Assembly: GCF_000024785.1 (NCBI RefSeq)
Contig: NC_013441.1
Coordinates: forward strand, 1,364,001-1,428,000
From: Gordonia bronchialis DSM 43247
GTDB taxonomy: Bacteria > Actinomycetota > Actinomycetes > Mycobacteriales > Mycobacteriaceae
Direction of reading: 5' to 3'
Length of the DNA stretch: 64,000 nucleotides
This document shows positions 18,230-26,601 of this stretch, piece after piece. The notes beneath the pieces were generated by a model. It was given only the letters and a program-made list of their open reading frames with translations, was not told the origin of the DNA and did no database searches. The position numbers and the translations under genes are program-made. The stretch's first letter is position 1, and each line of letters opens with the position of its first letter.

Positions 18230-18302
18230 GCTCTCGTAGCTCAGGGGATAGAGCACGGCTCTCCTAAAGCCGGTGTCGCAGGTTCGAATCCTGCCGGGAG
18301 CA
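18230..18302 (+). tRNA. tRNA-Arg, anticodon CCT
   Basis: A 73-base cloverleaf: acceptor GCTCTCG pairs with CGGGAGC (one T-G), discriminator A. The D arm includes AGCTCAGGGGATAGAGC. The anticodon stem is CGGCT/AGCCG with loop CTCCTAA, giving CCT for AGG codons. The T arm is CAGGTTCGAATCCTG. CCA is not encoded. An SDR gene starts one base after the tRNA end. Confidence 0.95.
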
Positions 18303-18303
18303 C

Positions 18304-19113
18304 GTGACTCAGCAAACCGTTCTCGTGACCGGCGCGACGAGCGGGATCGGCGCCGAGGTGGCGCGGCAGATGGTCGCTCGCGGACACCGCGTGTTCGGCA
18401 CCAGCCGCAACCCCGACGCGGTGGCCGACCCCATTCCCGGCGTCACCTATGTGCGTCTCGACAACGCCGACTATGCCTCTGCCGACGCATGCGCAGCCGA
18501 GGTCGGTGCGGTCGACATCCTGATCAACAACGCGGGCGAATCGCAGGCCGGTGCCCTCGAGGACACTCCGATGTCGGCGATCGAGGACCTCTTCAGGGTC
18601 AACGTGTTCGGCCCGATCGCGTTGACCAAGGCAGTGTTGCCCGGCATGCGGGAGCGGCGGCGCGGCACGGTGATCATGGTGGGCTCGATGCTGTCGAGTT
18701 TTCCGGTGGCGTTCCGCTCCAACTACGCGGCCACCAAGTCGGCACTGAAGGCCTTCGCGCTCGCGTCACGACGGGAGTTGGCGCCCTACGGGATTCGCGT
18801 GATCAGCGTGGAACCGGGAACCATCGCGACCGGTATCGGCGATCGTCGCAGCATCTACATCGGTGACGACTCGCCCTACAAAGCCGAGTACCAGACGCTG
18901 GCCGCGGCCACTCGCCGTAACGAGGATGCCGGGATCAGCGGGGCGTCGATGGCGGAGCAGATCGTCGAAGCGGCCCTGGCAGAGCATCCGAAGCCTTTCT
19001 ACGCCAGGGGAAATCGCGCACCGATCGTATTCGCGCTGCGTCGTCTGTTGCCGCGCCAGTTCATCCTGGACATGACCGCGCGCAAGCACGGACTTGCCAA
19101 GATCAAGGTCTAG
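18304..19113 (+). CDS. Short-chain dehydrogenase/reductase
   Basis: This 269-residue Rossmann oxidoreductase carries the NAD(P) motif TGATSGIG (about residues 9-16), an INNAGES segment, a catalytic Ser in VGSMLS and the YxxxK pair in SNYAATKSALKAF. The arginine in GTSRNPD after the second strand suggests NADPH preference. The start GTG 18304 lies one base beyond the tRNA-Arg 3' end, and the only Shine-Dalgarno-like run (GGGAG, 18296-18300) is inside the tRNA acceptor stem. cobF follows after 4 bp. The substrate is unknown. Confidence 0.9.
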   Translation: MTQQTVLVTGATSGIGAEVARQMVARGHRVFGTSRNPDAVADPIPGVTYVRLDNADYASADACAAEVGAVDILINNAGESQAGALEDTPMSAIEDLFRVNVFGPIALTKAVLPGMRERRRGTVIMVGSMLSSFPVAFRSNYAATKSALKAFALASRRELAPYGIRVISVEPGTIATGIGDRRSIYIGDDSPYKAEYQTLAAATRRNEDAGISGASMAEQIVEAALAEHPKPFYARGNRAPIVFALRRLLPRQFILDMTARKHGLAKIKV

Positions 19114-19117
19114 CGAC

Positions 19118-19870
19118 GTGCGGATCACGATGCGCGTCATCGGGATCGGACCGGGTGGCGCGCGGCAGATCACGCTGCAGGCCATCGACGCGATGGCCGA
19201 CGTCGACGTCTTCGTCATGCTCGACAAGGGATCGGTGAAAGACGGTTTGCTGCAGGCGCGGCGCGAGATCCTCGACCGCCACGCGCCCGGCCGGCGAGTG
19301 CTCGCGCTCACCGATCCGCCCCGCGACCGGCACCCCGACGACTACGACGCCGAAGTACGTCGCTGGCACGGGGCCCGAGCCGCGCTCATCGAGACCGCGC
19401 TGCTCGCCGAACTCACCGACGGTGGGGTGGCGGCCTTCCTGGTGTGGGGTGACCCCGCCCTCTACGACAGCACGCTGCGTATCGTCGACGACCTCGCATC
19501 TCGTCGGGCACTCGACCTGAGTGTCGAGGTGATCCCCGGCGTCACCAGTGCGAGTGCCCTGACCGCGGCGCACGGGATCGTCGCGAACCGGGTGGGCGAA
19601 CCCATCCACATCACCACCGGCCGGCGTCTCGCCGACACCCCGTCCGGCGCCGACACCAACCAGATCGTGATGCTCGATGCCGACCTCACCTTTCGGCACA
19701 CCGCCGAGGACGACGACCACATCTGGTGGGGCGCCTACCTCGGCACCGACGACGAGATCCTCATCAGCGGACGTGTCGGGGACGTGACCGACGAGATCGT
19801 CCGTGTGCGAGCGGAGGCTCGCGAACGGATCGGGTGGATCATGGACATCTACCTGCTGCGCAAGGGATGA
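19118..19870 (+). CDS. cobF: Precorrin-6A synthase (deacetylating) CobF
   Basis: The SAM-dependent C-1 methyltransferase of aerobic cobalamin synthesis converts precorrin-5 to precorrin-6A with release of acetate. About 250 residues begin with the tetrapyrrole methylase signature VIGIGPGGARQITLQAI. A second signature is VWGDPALYDSTLRIVD, and VEVIPGVTSASALTAAHGI is the third. The start is GTG 19118 (4 bp after the SDR stop) or ATG 19130. No other cob genes are in the window. Confidence 0.9.
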   Translation: MRITMRVIGIGPGGARQITLQAIDAMADVDVFVMLDKGSVKDGLLQARREILDRHAPGRRVLALTDPPRDRHPDDYDAEVRRWHGARAALIETALLAELTDGGVAAFLVWGDPALYDSTLRIVDDLASRRALDLSVEVIPGVTSASALTAAHGIVANRVGEPIHITTGRRLADTPSGADTNQIVMLDADLTFRHTAEDDDHIWWGAYLGTDDEILISGRVGDVTDEIVRVRAEARERIGWIMDIYLLRKG

Positions 19871-19916
19871 GCGGGGTGGGTGGGCCGCTGATTGCGAATG
19901 TTGTTGTGTTGCGAGT

Positions 19917-20185
19917 GGTTTCGACGCGCGTCCGACTCGCTACGCTCGCCGGTCGCGGCTCAACCAGCACACAATGGGGACGGATGGTTTCGACGCGCGT
20001 CCGACTCGCTACGCTCGCCGGTCGCGGCTCAACCAGCACACAATGGGGACGGATGGTTTCGACGCGCGTCCGACTCGCTACGCTCGCCGGTCGCGGCTCA
20101 ACCAGCACAATGGGGACGGATGATTTCGACACGGCGCGGTCTCGCCTCGCTCGCCCGTGCCGGCTCTACCAGCGAAAAGAAGGGG
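19917..20185. repeat. 69-bp tandem repeat array, four units
   Basis: Units start at 19917, 19986, 20055 and 20122. The first three are nearly identical: GGTTTCGACGCGCGTCCGAC, then CTCGCTACGCTCGCCGGTCG and CGGCTCAACCAGCACA, followed by an ATGGGGACGGAT spacer. The fourth is a diverged variant. The motif is the same family as the repeats at 5.8-6.1 kb. It lies between convergent cobF and cysQ. Confidence 0.92.
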
Positions 20186-20236
20186 CGCCGCTTAGCCGGC
20201 AGAGAACGGCTGCCGGTTCAACCAGAAGGGAACCCG

Positions 20237-20977
20237 TCACCACACCTGGTCGAGCGCCGCCATCATCTCGTCGCGAATCTCGGTGCGGCAGATGACGAAG
20301 TCGGGCATGTACGGGTGGGGATTGTTGTAGACGATCTCCGACCCGTCGAGGCGGCTGCAATGCAGGCCGGCCGCGGTCGCCACTCCCACCGGTGCGGCGT
20401 TGTCCCACTCGTACTGGCCGCCGGCGTGCACGTAGGCGTCGACGTCGCCGCGCACCACGGCCATCGCCTTGGCGCCGGCCGAGCCGATCGGCACCATCTG
20501 CAGGTGCAGCCGGCTCGACACCCAGCTGGTCTCATACGAACCGCCCCAGCGTGACGTCGCGAGCCGACCGGTCAGCGGCGTCGACGTCTTCTCGACCGTG
20601 TCGGTGCGGAACACCTCGCCGGTGGCCGGCAACGACACCGCGGCGGCGGCGACCACGCCGTGTTCGGTCAGCGCCACATGCACGGCCCAGTCCGCGGTTC
20701 CGGCGGCGAATTCCCTTGTGCCGTCCAACGGATCGATGATCCACACCCGCTCGGCGGTGGCGCGGTCGCCGACGTCAGCGGCCTCCTCGGACAACACCGC
20801 GTCCCGCGGGCGATGACGCGCCAAGACGGTGGAGATCCACGCCTGTGCCATCGTGTCACCGACATCGCCGAGCACTCGACCGTCCAGCAGATCGCTGTCT
20901 CGCACGCCGAGCAGGATCTGGCCGGCGCCCCGGGCGATCCGCGCGGCCAGCTCGGCGTCGGAAAGGCGGGAGTTCAT
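20237..20977 (-). CDS. cysQ: CysQ-type 3'(2'),5'-bisphosphate nucleotidase
   Basis: This 246-residue inositol-monophosphatase-fold enzyme shows the metal-binding motif WIIDPLDGTREF (about residues 77-88), SEEAAD (Glu ligand) and the C-terminal YEWDNAAPVGVA motif. CysQ hydrolyses PAP/PAPS from sulfate assimilation, and in mycobacteria also acts on inositol phosphates. It is the divergent neighbour of the Fpg/Nei gene, with 25 bp between starts. Confidence 0.9.
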   Translation of the reverse strand: MNSRLSDAELAARIARGAGQILLGVRDSDLLDGRVLGDVGDTMAQAWISTVLARHRPRDAVLSEEAADVGDRATAERVWIIDPLDGTREFAAGTADWAVHVALTEHGVVAAAAVSLPATGEVFRTDTVEKTSTPLTGRLATSRWGGSYETSWVSSRLHLQMVPIGSAGAKAMAVVRGDVDAYVHAGGQYEWDNAAPVGVATAAGLHCSRLDGSEIVYNNPHPYMPDFVICRTEIRDEMMAALDQVW

Positions 20978-21002
20978 CTCCTAACTAGAGCACACTGGGC
21001 AT

Positions 21003-21890
21003 ATGCCGGAGCTTCCCGAGGTCGCCGCGATCGCCGACTACGTCGACTCGCGCGCGGCCGGTCTGCCCATCCGCCGGGTCGACGTCGCGTCGTTGTCGGT
21101 GCTCAAGACCGCCGACCCGCCGTACACGGCACTCGTCGGACGGATCGTCGAATCGGTCGGCCGGGTGGGCAAATACCTGGTGATCCGGACCGTCCCCGGC
21201 GCCGACACCGACCCCGAACCGGTGATTCTGCTGGTCATCCACCTGTCGCGGGCGGGCTGGCTGCGGTGGAGCGAGGACCTCTCACCCCGGCCGCTACGTC
21301 CGGGCGGCAAATCGCCGATCGCGCTGCGGGTGCACTGTGGTCTTCCATCAGAAGGATTCGACGTGACCGAGGCGGGAACGCAGAAGCGGCTGGCGGTGTG
21401 GATTGTGCGTGACCTCGCCGACATCGACCGCGTCGCCACCCTGGGCCCGGACGTGTTGTCGCTGAGCGTGTCCGAGTTCGGCGCCATCCTCGCCCAGACC
21501 GCCGGACGCATCAAGAACGTGCTCGCCGATCAGCGTGTCATGGCCGGTATCGGCAACGCCTACTCCGACGAGATCCTGCACACCGCCCGACTCTCACCGT
21601 TCGCGACGGCCAAGTCGCTCACCGAGGAACAGGTGAGCACCCTCTACGACGCGATGCGCAGTGTGCTCGCCGACGCGACCGGCCGGCTCGAGGGGCAGAC
21701 GGTGGCTCGGCTCAAGTCGGAGAAGCGGACCGGTCTGCGGGTCCACGCCCGCACCGGGTTGCCGTGCCCGGTCTGTGGGGACACCGTACGCGAAGTGTCT
21801 TTTGCCGACCGGTCCTTCCAGTACTGTCCGACCTGCCAGACCGGTGGCAAGGTGCTGGCCGACCGCCGTATGTCGCGGCTGCTGAAGTAG
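21003..21890 (+). CDS. Fpg/Nei family DNA glycosylase
   Basis: A bifunctional base-excision repair enzyme of 295 residues for oxidised bases. The mature N-terminus PELPEV contains the catalytic Pro and Glu. GRVGKYLV gives the conserved Lys near residue 59. The C-terminal zinc finger has CPVCGD and YCPTCQTGG. The ending RRMSRLLK matches actinobacterial Nei2/Fpg-like proteins rather than the main MutM. The response regulator starts 7 bp downstream. Confidence 0.92.
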   Translation: MPELPEVAAIADYVDSRAAGLPIRRVDVASLSVLKTADPPYTALVGRIVESVGRVGKYLVIRTVPGADTDPEPVILLVIHLSRAGWLRWSEDLSPRPLRPGGKSPIALRVHCGLPSEGFDVTEAGTQKRLAVWIVRDLADIDRVATLGPDVLSLSVSEFGAILAQTAGRIKNVLADQRVMAGIGNAYSDEILHTARLSPFATAKSLTEEQVSTLYDAMRSVLADATGRLEGQTVARLKSEKRTGLRVHARTGLPCPVCGDTVREVSFADRSFQYCPTCQTGGKVLADRRMSRLLK

Positions 21891-21897
21891 CCCGGCC

Positions 21898-22569
21898 GTG
21901 CACGCGCTCGTCGTCGACGACGATCCCGGGGTTGCCGAGACGGTACGTCGTGCCCTGGTCAGCGACGGCTGGGCCGTCACCGTGGCGCACGACGGCGTCG
22001 ACGGTCTCTGGAAGGCCACCGAAGGCAGCCATGACGTGATCGTTCTCGACATCATGCTGCCGGGTCACAACGGCTACGTGGTGGTCCGGGAACTGCGGGC
22101 GCGCGGCATCTGGACCCCGGTGGTCATGCTCACCGCCAAGGACGGTGAGTACGACCAGGCCGAGGCGCTCGACGCGGGCGCCGATGACTATCTGGTCAAA
22201 CCGTTCTCCGTGGTGGTCCTCAAGGCGCATCTGCGAGCCCTGCTGCGGCGCGGCGTGCGGGAACGGCCGGCGCGGCTGGTGGCCGGTGACCTCGTGGTGG
22301 ATCCCGCCGAGCACACCGTCACCCGCGGCCAGACTCCGATCACGTTGACACCACGCGAATTCGCGGTCCTCGAATACCTCATCCGCAACGCCGACACCGT
22401 GGTCTCCAAATGCGAGATCGTGCGGTCGGTGTGGGACGAGAACTTCGACGGCGACGCCAACATCGTCGAGGTGTACGTCGGCTACCTGCGCAAACGGATC
22501 GACACCCCGTTCGGGAAGCGTTCCATCGAGACCGTGCGCGGGGCTGGATACCGGCTGCGGTCGGAGTGA
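21898..22569 (+). CDS. OmpR-family response regulator
   Basis: This 223-residue protein has a receiver domain with the acidic patch VVDDD near the N-terminus, phospho-acceptor D51 in VLDIMLPG, TAKD and LVKPF. A C-terminal OmpR winged helix follows, with TLTPREFAVLEYL and IETVRGAGYRL. The start GTG 21898 is 7 bp after the glycosylase stop, so it is probably cotranscribed. The likely partner kinase lies on the opposite strand, convergent, 42 bp away. Confidence 0.95.
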   Translation: MHALVVDDDPGVAETVRRALVSDGWAVTVAHDGVDGLWKATEGSHDVIVLDIMLPGHNGYVVVRELRARGIWTPVVMLTAKDGEYDQAEALDAGADDYLVKPFSVVVLKAHLRALLRRGVRERPARLVAGDLVVDPAEHTVTRGQTPITLTPREFAVLEYLIRNADTVVSKCEIVRSVWDENFDGDANIVEVYVGYLRKRIDTPFGKRSIETVRGAGYRLRSE

Positions 22570-22611
22570 GCGGCATCGCAACGCGCACAGACTCCCGTGC
22601 TCCGGGGCGGA

Positions 22612-24066
22612 CTATTCGACCAGTGCGACCGGTGCCGGCTCACTCGTGGTGTCCGGTGCGCTGGCCAGCGGCAAGGTGATGACAAAGGTCGCGCCATGCT
22701 CGAAGTCGGGGTGCGGGTCGTCGATCGACAGGTGGCCGCCGTGCGCGCGGGCGATCTCGCGGGCGATGGACAACCCGAGCCCCGACCCGCTGGCATTGCG
22801 CCGGTCCGAACCGAGACGGGTGAACCGATCGAAGACGACGTCACGGGATTCCGACGCGATGCCCGGCCCGTCGTCGGCGACGGCGAGTCGGGCGGTGGCG
22901 GTGGTGTCGTCGACCGACATGTCCAGCCGAATCGTCGACGATGCGTACCGGGCGGCGTTGTCGGTGAGATTGCGCAGCGCCCGTGCGAGCTTGTCCGGGT
23001 CGCCGGCAACCCGGATCGGGACCACGCGAACCTCCACGGCCGCCATACCCAGCGACCGCAAACGACGCGCTTCGGCGACGACGACATCGTCGAGGTCCAC
23101 CTCGACGATGCGCAGCGGCAATCCGTTCTCGTCGGCCCGAGCCAACAACAGGAGATCCTCCACCATGTGCTGCATGCGGCGCGCCTCCGGCAGCAGGATG
23201 GTGCGGACGGTCTCGGTGTCGACGGGGGTCGCCGTGCAGTCGGCCAGGTCCAGCAGCCCGACGATGGTGGTCAGCGGGCTGCGCAGCTCGTGCGATGCGT
23301 CCCCGACGAAGCGCAGATGCGAATCGTGGCTGCGTTCGAGGCGTTCGAGCATGGCGTTCATGGTGGTGGCCATGCGGGTCACCTCGTCGTCGGTGGCCGG
23401 TACCGGAACACGGCGGGACAGATCGGATGCGGTGATCGCGTTGACCTCGGCGGTGATCCGGCCGACCGGACGCAACGCGCAGCCGACGAAGTGGTAGATC
23501 GCGAAGCCGGCCAGCAGCACCAGGAACGGCAACTCCACCGCGAGCAGAATCGCGGTGTTGACCAGCCCACGCCGGTACGGTTCCGCGGACACCGCCGAGA
23601 CGACCCTGAACTCGTCGGTGCCATGCACGACGGTGGTGACCGTGCCGCAGAACCTGTCGTCGTTGCCCGGCATCATGCGGCCCTCGATGTCGACCGACTG
23701 GCCGGCAGGCGGATGCGCCGAGCTGAGCGGGACGGTGGGTGCGTTGGAGGACCTCGCGACCACCTGCCCCCGGTCGTCGATCACCTGGATGACATCGGCA
23801 CCGGTGCCCTCGTTGAGTTCCTCAGAAGGTACTGCGGCGATCCCGCCGTCGCGGATCAGCTTGGCGACTTCATAGGTGTGGTAGCCGGTCGTGTTGTACA
23901 TCTCGCGGCTGTCCGCGCGGTTGAGCATGAACAGCATCACTGCCGCCCCGATCACGAGAGCTATTGCCACCAACAGGGTTCCGACGATCGTCGATCGGAC
24001 GCGCACCCCCTGGTTGCGCCGGAACGTCGCCCGGATACCCGCTGCCAAACCGCGACATGGCTTCAC
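22612..24066 (-). CDS. Sensor histidine kinase
   Basis: About 484 residues. The start GTG 24066 is supported by GGAGGA six bases upstream; the frame is open further but runs under the divergent ThDP gene. One N-terminal TM helix (about 28-48), an extracytoplasmic domain with IQVIDDRGQVVARSS, a second TM near 190, a HAMP linker, then HisKA with DASHELRSPLTT (His259). The HATPase_c domain has NLTDNAARYA and NASGSGLGLSIA. It is convergent with the OmpR regulator and divergent from the 24.2-28.7 kb operon, 118 bp away, making that operon a candidate target. Confidence 0.93.
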   Translation of the reverse strand: MKPCRGLAAGIRATFRRNQGVRVRSTIVGTLLVAIALVIGAAVMLFMLNRADSREMYNTTGYHTYEVAKLIRDGGIAAVPSEELNEGTGADVIQVIDDRGQVVARSSNAPTVPLSSAHPPAGQSVDIEGRMMPGNDDRFCGTVTTVVHGTDEFRVVSAVSAEPYRRGLVNTAILLAVELPFLVLLAGFAIYHFVGCALRPVGRITAEVNAITASDLSRRVPVPATDDEVTRMATTMNAMLERLERSHDSHLRFVGDASHELRSPLTTIVGLLDLADCTATPVDTETVRTILLPEARRMQHMVEDLLLLARADENGLPLRIVEVDLDDVVVAEARRLRSLGMAAVEVRVVPIRVAGDPDKLARALRNLTDNAARYASSTIRLDMSVDDTTATARLAVADDGPGIASESRDVVFDRFTRLGSDRRNASGSGLGLSIAREIARAHGGHLSIDDPHPDFEHGATFVITLPLASAPDTTSEPAPVALVE

Positions 24067-24184
24067 CGTGACTCCTCCGGACAACCACCGGCTCCATCGT
24101 AGGGCCAGTGGGGTCTCCAGCAGAACCATCCGGCCCTCCGGCGCTTTCAGCCAGTCTTCAGGTAGTGGGGAGCATGGTGGGCCG

Positions 24185-25933
24185 ATGACCGCGGTTGACC
24201 CGATCGGCCGGGACAGCGCGTCAGTGTCGGGGATGACACGCACCGTTGCCGACATCATCATCGAACATGCTCGCGCGCTGGGAGTTTCGACGATCTTCGG
24301 CGTCCACGGAGCGAACGTCGAGCACCTCTTCGACGCCGCCGTGCGAGCCGCCGGCATCACCCCGGTGGTCGCCAAACACGAGTTCGCGGCGGGCGCCATG
24401 GCCGACGGAACGGCGCGCATCTCAGGCGGTTACGGCACCGTACTCACCACCTCCGGGGGTGGCGCGCTGAATGTGCTGCCCGCACTCGCGGAGGCCTACG
24501 ACAGTCGGGTGCCGGTGCTCGCGGTGATCGGGACCCCACCGACACCGCTGGTGGGGTCGGGTGCCTTCCAGGACATGGCGAACCCGCCGGACACCATCGA
24601 TCTCGCCGCGGCACTTGCCGGCGTCGTCGGGGCCTGCGAGGTGATCTCCTCCGGGGCCGACATCGGTGACGCCCTCGGCCGCATCGACGCGGTCCTGGCC
24701 GCCCGACGACCCGCAGCGTTGCTCGTCGCCCGTGACGTCCAGGCCGAAAATGCTGTAGTGGTTGAGAATCCGGACCGTGTTCCGGCTCGCGCATCGGTGG
24801 TTCCGCGTAGCGATCTTGCTGTGCTTGCCCGGCGTCTGCTCACGATGGGTCAGTCCGGCGCGTCGGTGGTCATCTGGGTCGGGGAGGAGGCCTCGATGGC
24901 ACAGGCCGGCGACGAAATCGATGCGCTGGCCGAGCTTCTCGGTGCCGTGACGGTGGCGGCCCCGGGTGGCCGGGACGCGATCGTCGACGCGGATCGATGC
25001 GCCGGGGTGACCGGCGTGATGGGTCACCCGTCGGCACGGGGTGCGGTGCGCACCGCCGATCTCGTCCTCGCGATCGGGACCCGCATGTCGATGACCGATC
25101 GGGCCGGACTGGACGCGCTCCTCCCCGAGCGTCCCGTGGTGTATCTGGGTACCCAAGAATTGCGCTGTCCAGCTGTGGAATCCACACCAGGAACCCAGTG
25201 GATACGGTGTGCGGATCTGCGTGAGACGGTGCGTTGGCTGAGCAAGGATCTGCGAAGTCTGGGCGCGCGATCCGTCGCAGCCCCGACCGTCACACGGCAG
25301 CCCCTGGTGAGTCCCGGAACCGACCGGGAACTGTCCCTGCCGGCGGTGATCGACATCGTCGGAGCGTCACTACCGTTGCGCGGCAGCGTCTTCGCTGACG
25401 CCGGGAACACCGGTGCGGCGGCCGTACACCATCTGCCGTTCGGGCGCGGCAGGTTTGTCGTGGCGCTGGGCATGGGCGGCATGGGCTATGCGATCGCGGC
25501 CGGGGTGGGCCAGGCCATCGCCTCGATGATTCAACCGCGACGTGCACGCACCACGGTGATCGCCGGGGATGGCGCATTCATGATGCACGGCATGGAGATC
25601 CACACGGCGGTGGAATACGGTGCGCCGCTCACCCTGATCGTGCTCAACAACGACGCCCACGGGATGTGCATCACCCGCGAGCACCTGTTCTTCCCCGACA
25701 CGCCCCCGCCGGTCCACACGCAGCGGAGTCTGAACCGGTTCCGGCACACCGACTTCGCCGCCGGTCTGACCGCCATGTTCCCCTGCCTCGACGTCCGCGC
25801 GGTCACGACATCGGAGTCGCTGGCCGCGGCCTGTGCTGACCTCCTGGACGCCGACGCCGGACCCAACTGCATCGTCGTCGACGTCGACCCCGACGAAATC
25901 CCGCCGTTCGCACCGTTTCTGATGAGAGGCTAA
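24185..25933 (+). CDS. Thiamine-diphosphate-dependent enzyme (acetolactate synthase-like)
   Basis: This 582-residue three-domain ThDP enzyme has a Pyr domain with FGVHGANVEHLFDA and the cofactor-activating Glu66 in AKHEFAAGAMADG. The central domain runs to about residue 360. The PP domain has AGDGAFMMHG, then LIVLNNDAHGM, the GDG-to-NN cofactor motif. Relatives decarboxylate 2-oxoacids and ligate or oxidise the product. It is the first gene of a compact operon with an SRPBCC protein, a KAS III-like enzyme and an aminotransferase, so acyloin or aminoketone formation is more likely than valine synthesis. Substrate unknown. Confidence 0.88.
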   Translation: MTAVDPIGRDSASVSGMTRTVADIIIEHARALGVSTIFGVHGANVEHLFDAAVRAAGITPVVAKHEFAAGAMADGTARISGGYGTVLTTSGGGALNVLPALAEAYDSRVPVLAVIGTPPTPLVGSGAFQDMANPPDTIDLAAALAGVVGACEVISSGADIGDALGRIDAVLAARRPAALLVARDVQAENAVVVENPDRVPARASVVPRSDLAVLARRLLTMGQSGASVVIWVGEEASMAQAGDEIDALAELLGAVTVAAPGGRDAIVDADRCAGVTGVMGHPSARGAVRTADLVLAIGTRMSMTDRAGLDALLPERPVVYLGTQELRCPAVESTPGTQWIRCADLRETVRWLSKDLRSLGARSVAAPTVTRQPLVSPGTDRELSLPAVIDIVGASLPLRGSVFADAGNTGAAAVHHLPFGRGRFVVALGMGGMGYAIAAGVGQAIASMIQPRRARTTVIAGDGAFMMHGMEIHTAVEYGAPLTLIVLNNDAHGMCITREHLFFPDTPPPVHTQRSLNRFRHTDFAAGLTAMFPCLDVRAVTTSESLAAACADLLDADAGPNCIVVDVDPDEIPPFAPFLMRG

Positions 25934-25935
25934 CC

Positions 25936-26601
25936 ATGACCGTCGCTTTGCCCGCCCTATCCGATCTGGGGGAATCCGCGGCCACGTTGCCGGGGATCAC
26001 CCGCATCGAATCCCATCCACGACCGGTGGCGACGCCGATCATCGTCGACATGCTGCGTTCGGTCTACCCGCATGATCGAATCTTCGGCGACTTCTGCACC
26101 GTCCAGGGCTATGTGGATGCCCCGCCGCGAGAACTGTACGAATGGCTTTCGGACACCAGGTCATTGGAGGAGTGGACCTACAGCCTGCGCGGTTTCACCG
26201 AGACCGCCGAAGCCGGCCTGTGGGTGGCCCAGGATCGGTTGGGCGACAACACCGAGATCTACACGCGCACCGTCACCGATCCGCATGCGATGACCGTCGA
26301 CTATCACTGCGCCTGGGACCAGGGACGCCACCTCTGGATGGTCTACCTGATGCGCGTCGTCGACGCCCAGGTGGTGCTCGACAAGCCGGGATCGGTGGTG
26401 CTGTGGACCAACTGTCATCACCCGTTCTACGACGAGAACCCCTACCCGGAGACCGCTCCGCCGGAACGCCCGGTATGGGTCGGTGACTTCTGGGACATGT
26501 TCTCCGCCGGTCACCAACTCGAACTCGACAACCTGACCGCGATCGCCGAGTACCGCCACCACCACGACCTGCCGCTGACCCCGGATTGGATGAGCCGATG
26601 A
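25936..26601 (+). CDS. SRPBCC/START-like protein in the ThDP operon
   Basis: This 221-residue protein has a predicted START-like segment beginning at VQGYVDAPPRELYEWLSDTR and running through EEWTYSLRGF and DNTEIYTRTVTDP. It has an unusual polar insertion WTNCHHPFYDENPYPE that could bind a metal. Such folds act as cyclases, aromatases or lipid-binding proteins. It starts 2 bp after the ThDP gene and overlaps the next gene by ATGA, so it is translated with the pathway. A catalytic role on the pathway intermediate is plausible but not shown. Confidence 0.75.
   Translation: MTVALPALSDLGESAATLPGITRIESHPRPVATPIIVDMLRSVYPHDRIFGDFCTVQGYVDAPPRELYEWLSDTRSLEEWTYSLRGFTETAEAGLWVAQDRLGDNTEIYTRTVTDPHAMTVDYHCAWDQGRHLWMVYLMRVVDAQVVLDKPGSVVLWTNCHHPFYDENPYPETAPPERPVWVGDFWDMFSAGHQLELDNLTAIAEYRHHHDLPLTPDWMSR

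Noticed and set aside
19917..20185. CRISPR array
   Set aside because: Units are 69 bp, adjacent units are almost wholly identical with no unique spacers, and no cas genes are nearby.
22597..24102. 501-codon plus-strand frame opposite the histidine kinase
   Set aside because: It has low-complexity Arg/Gly/Asp composition and lies wholly over a well-supported kinase gene.
24067..24420. N-terminal extension of the histidine kinase
   Set aside because: The frame is open but lies under the divergent ThDP gene, lacks a signal or domain, and GTG 24066 has a strong ribosome site.
24185..25933. Acetolactate synthase catalytic subunit of valine synthesis (ilvB)
   Set aside because: No regulatory subunit or ilvC nearby, and the gene is locked into an operon with a condensing enzyme and an aminotransferase.
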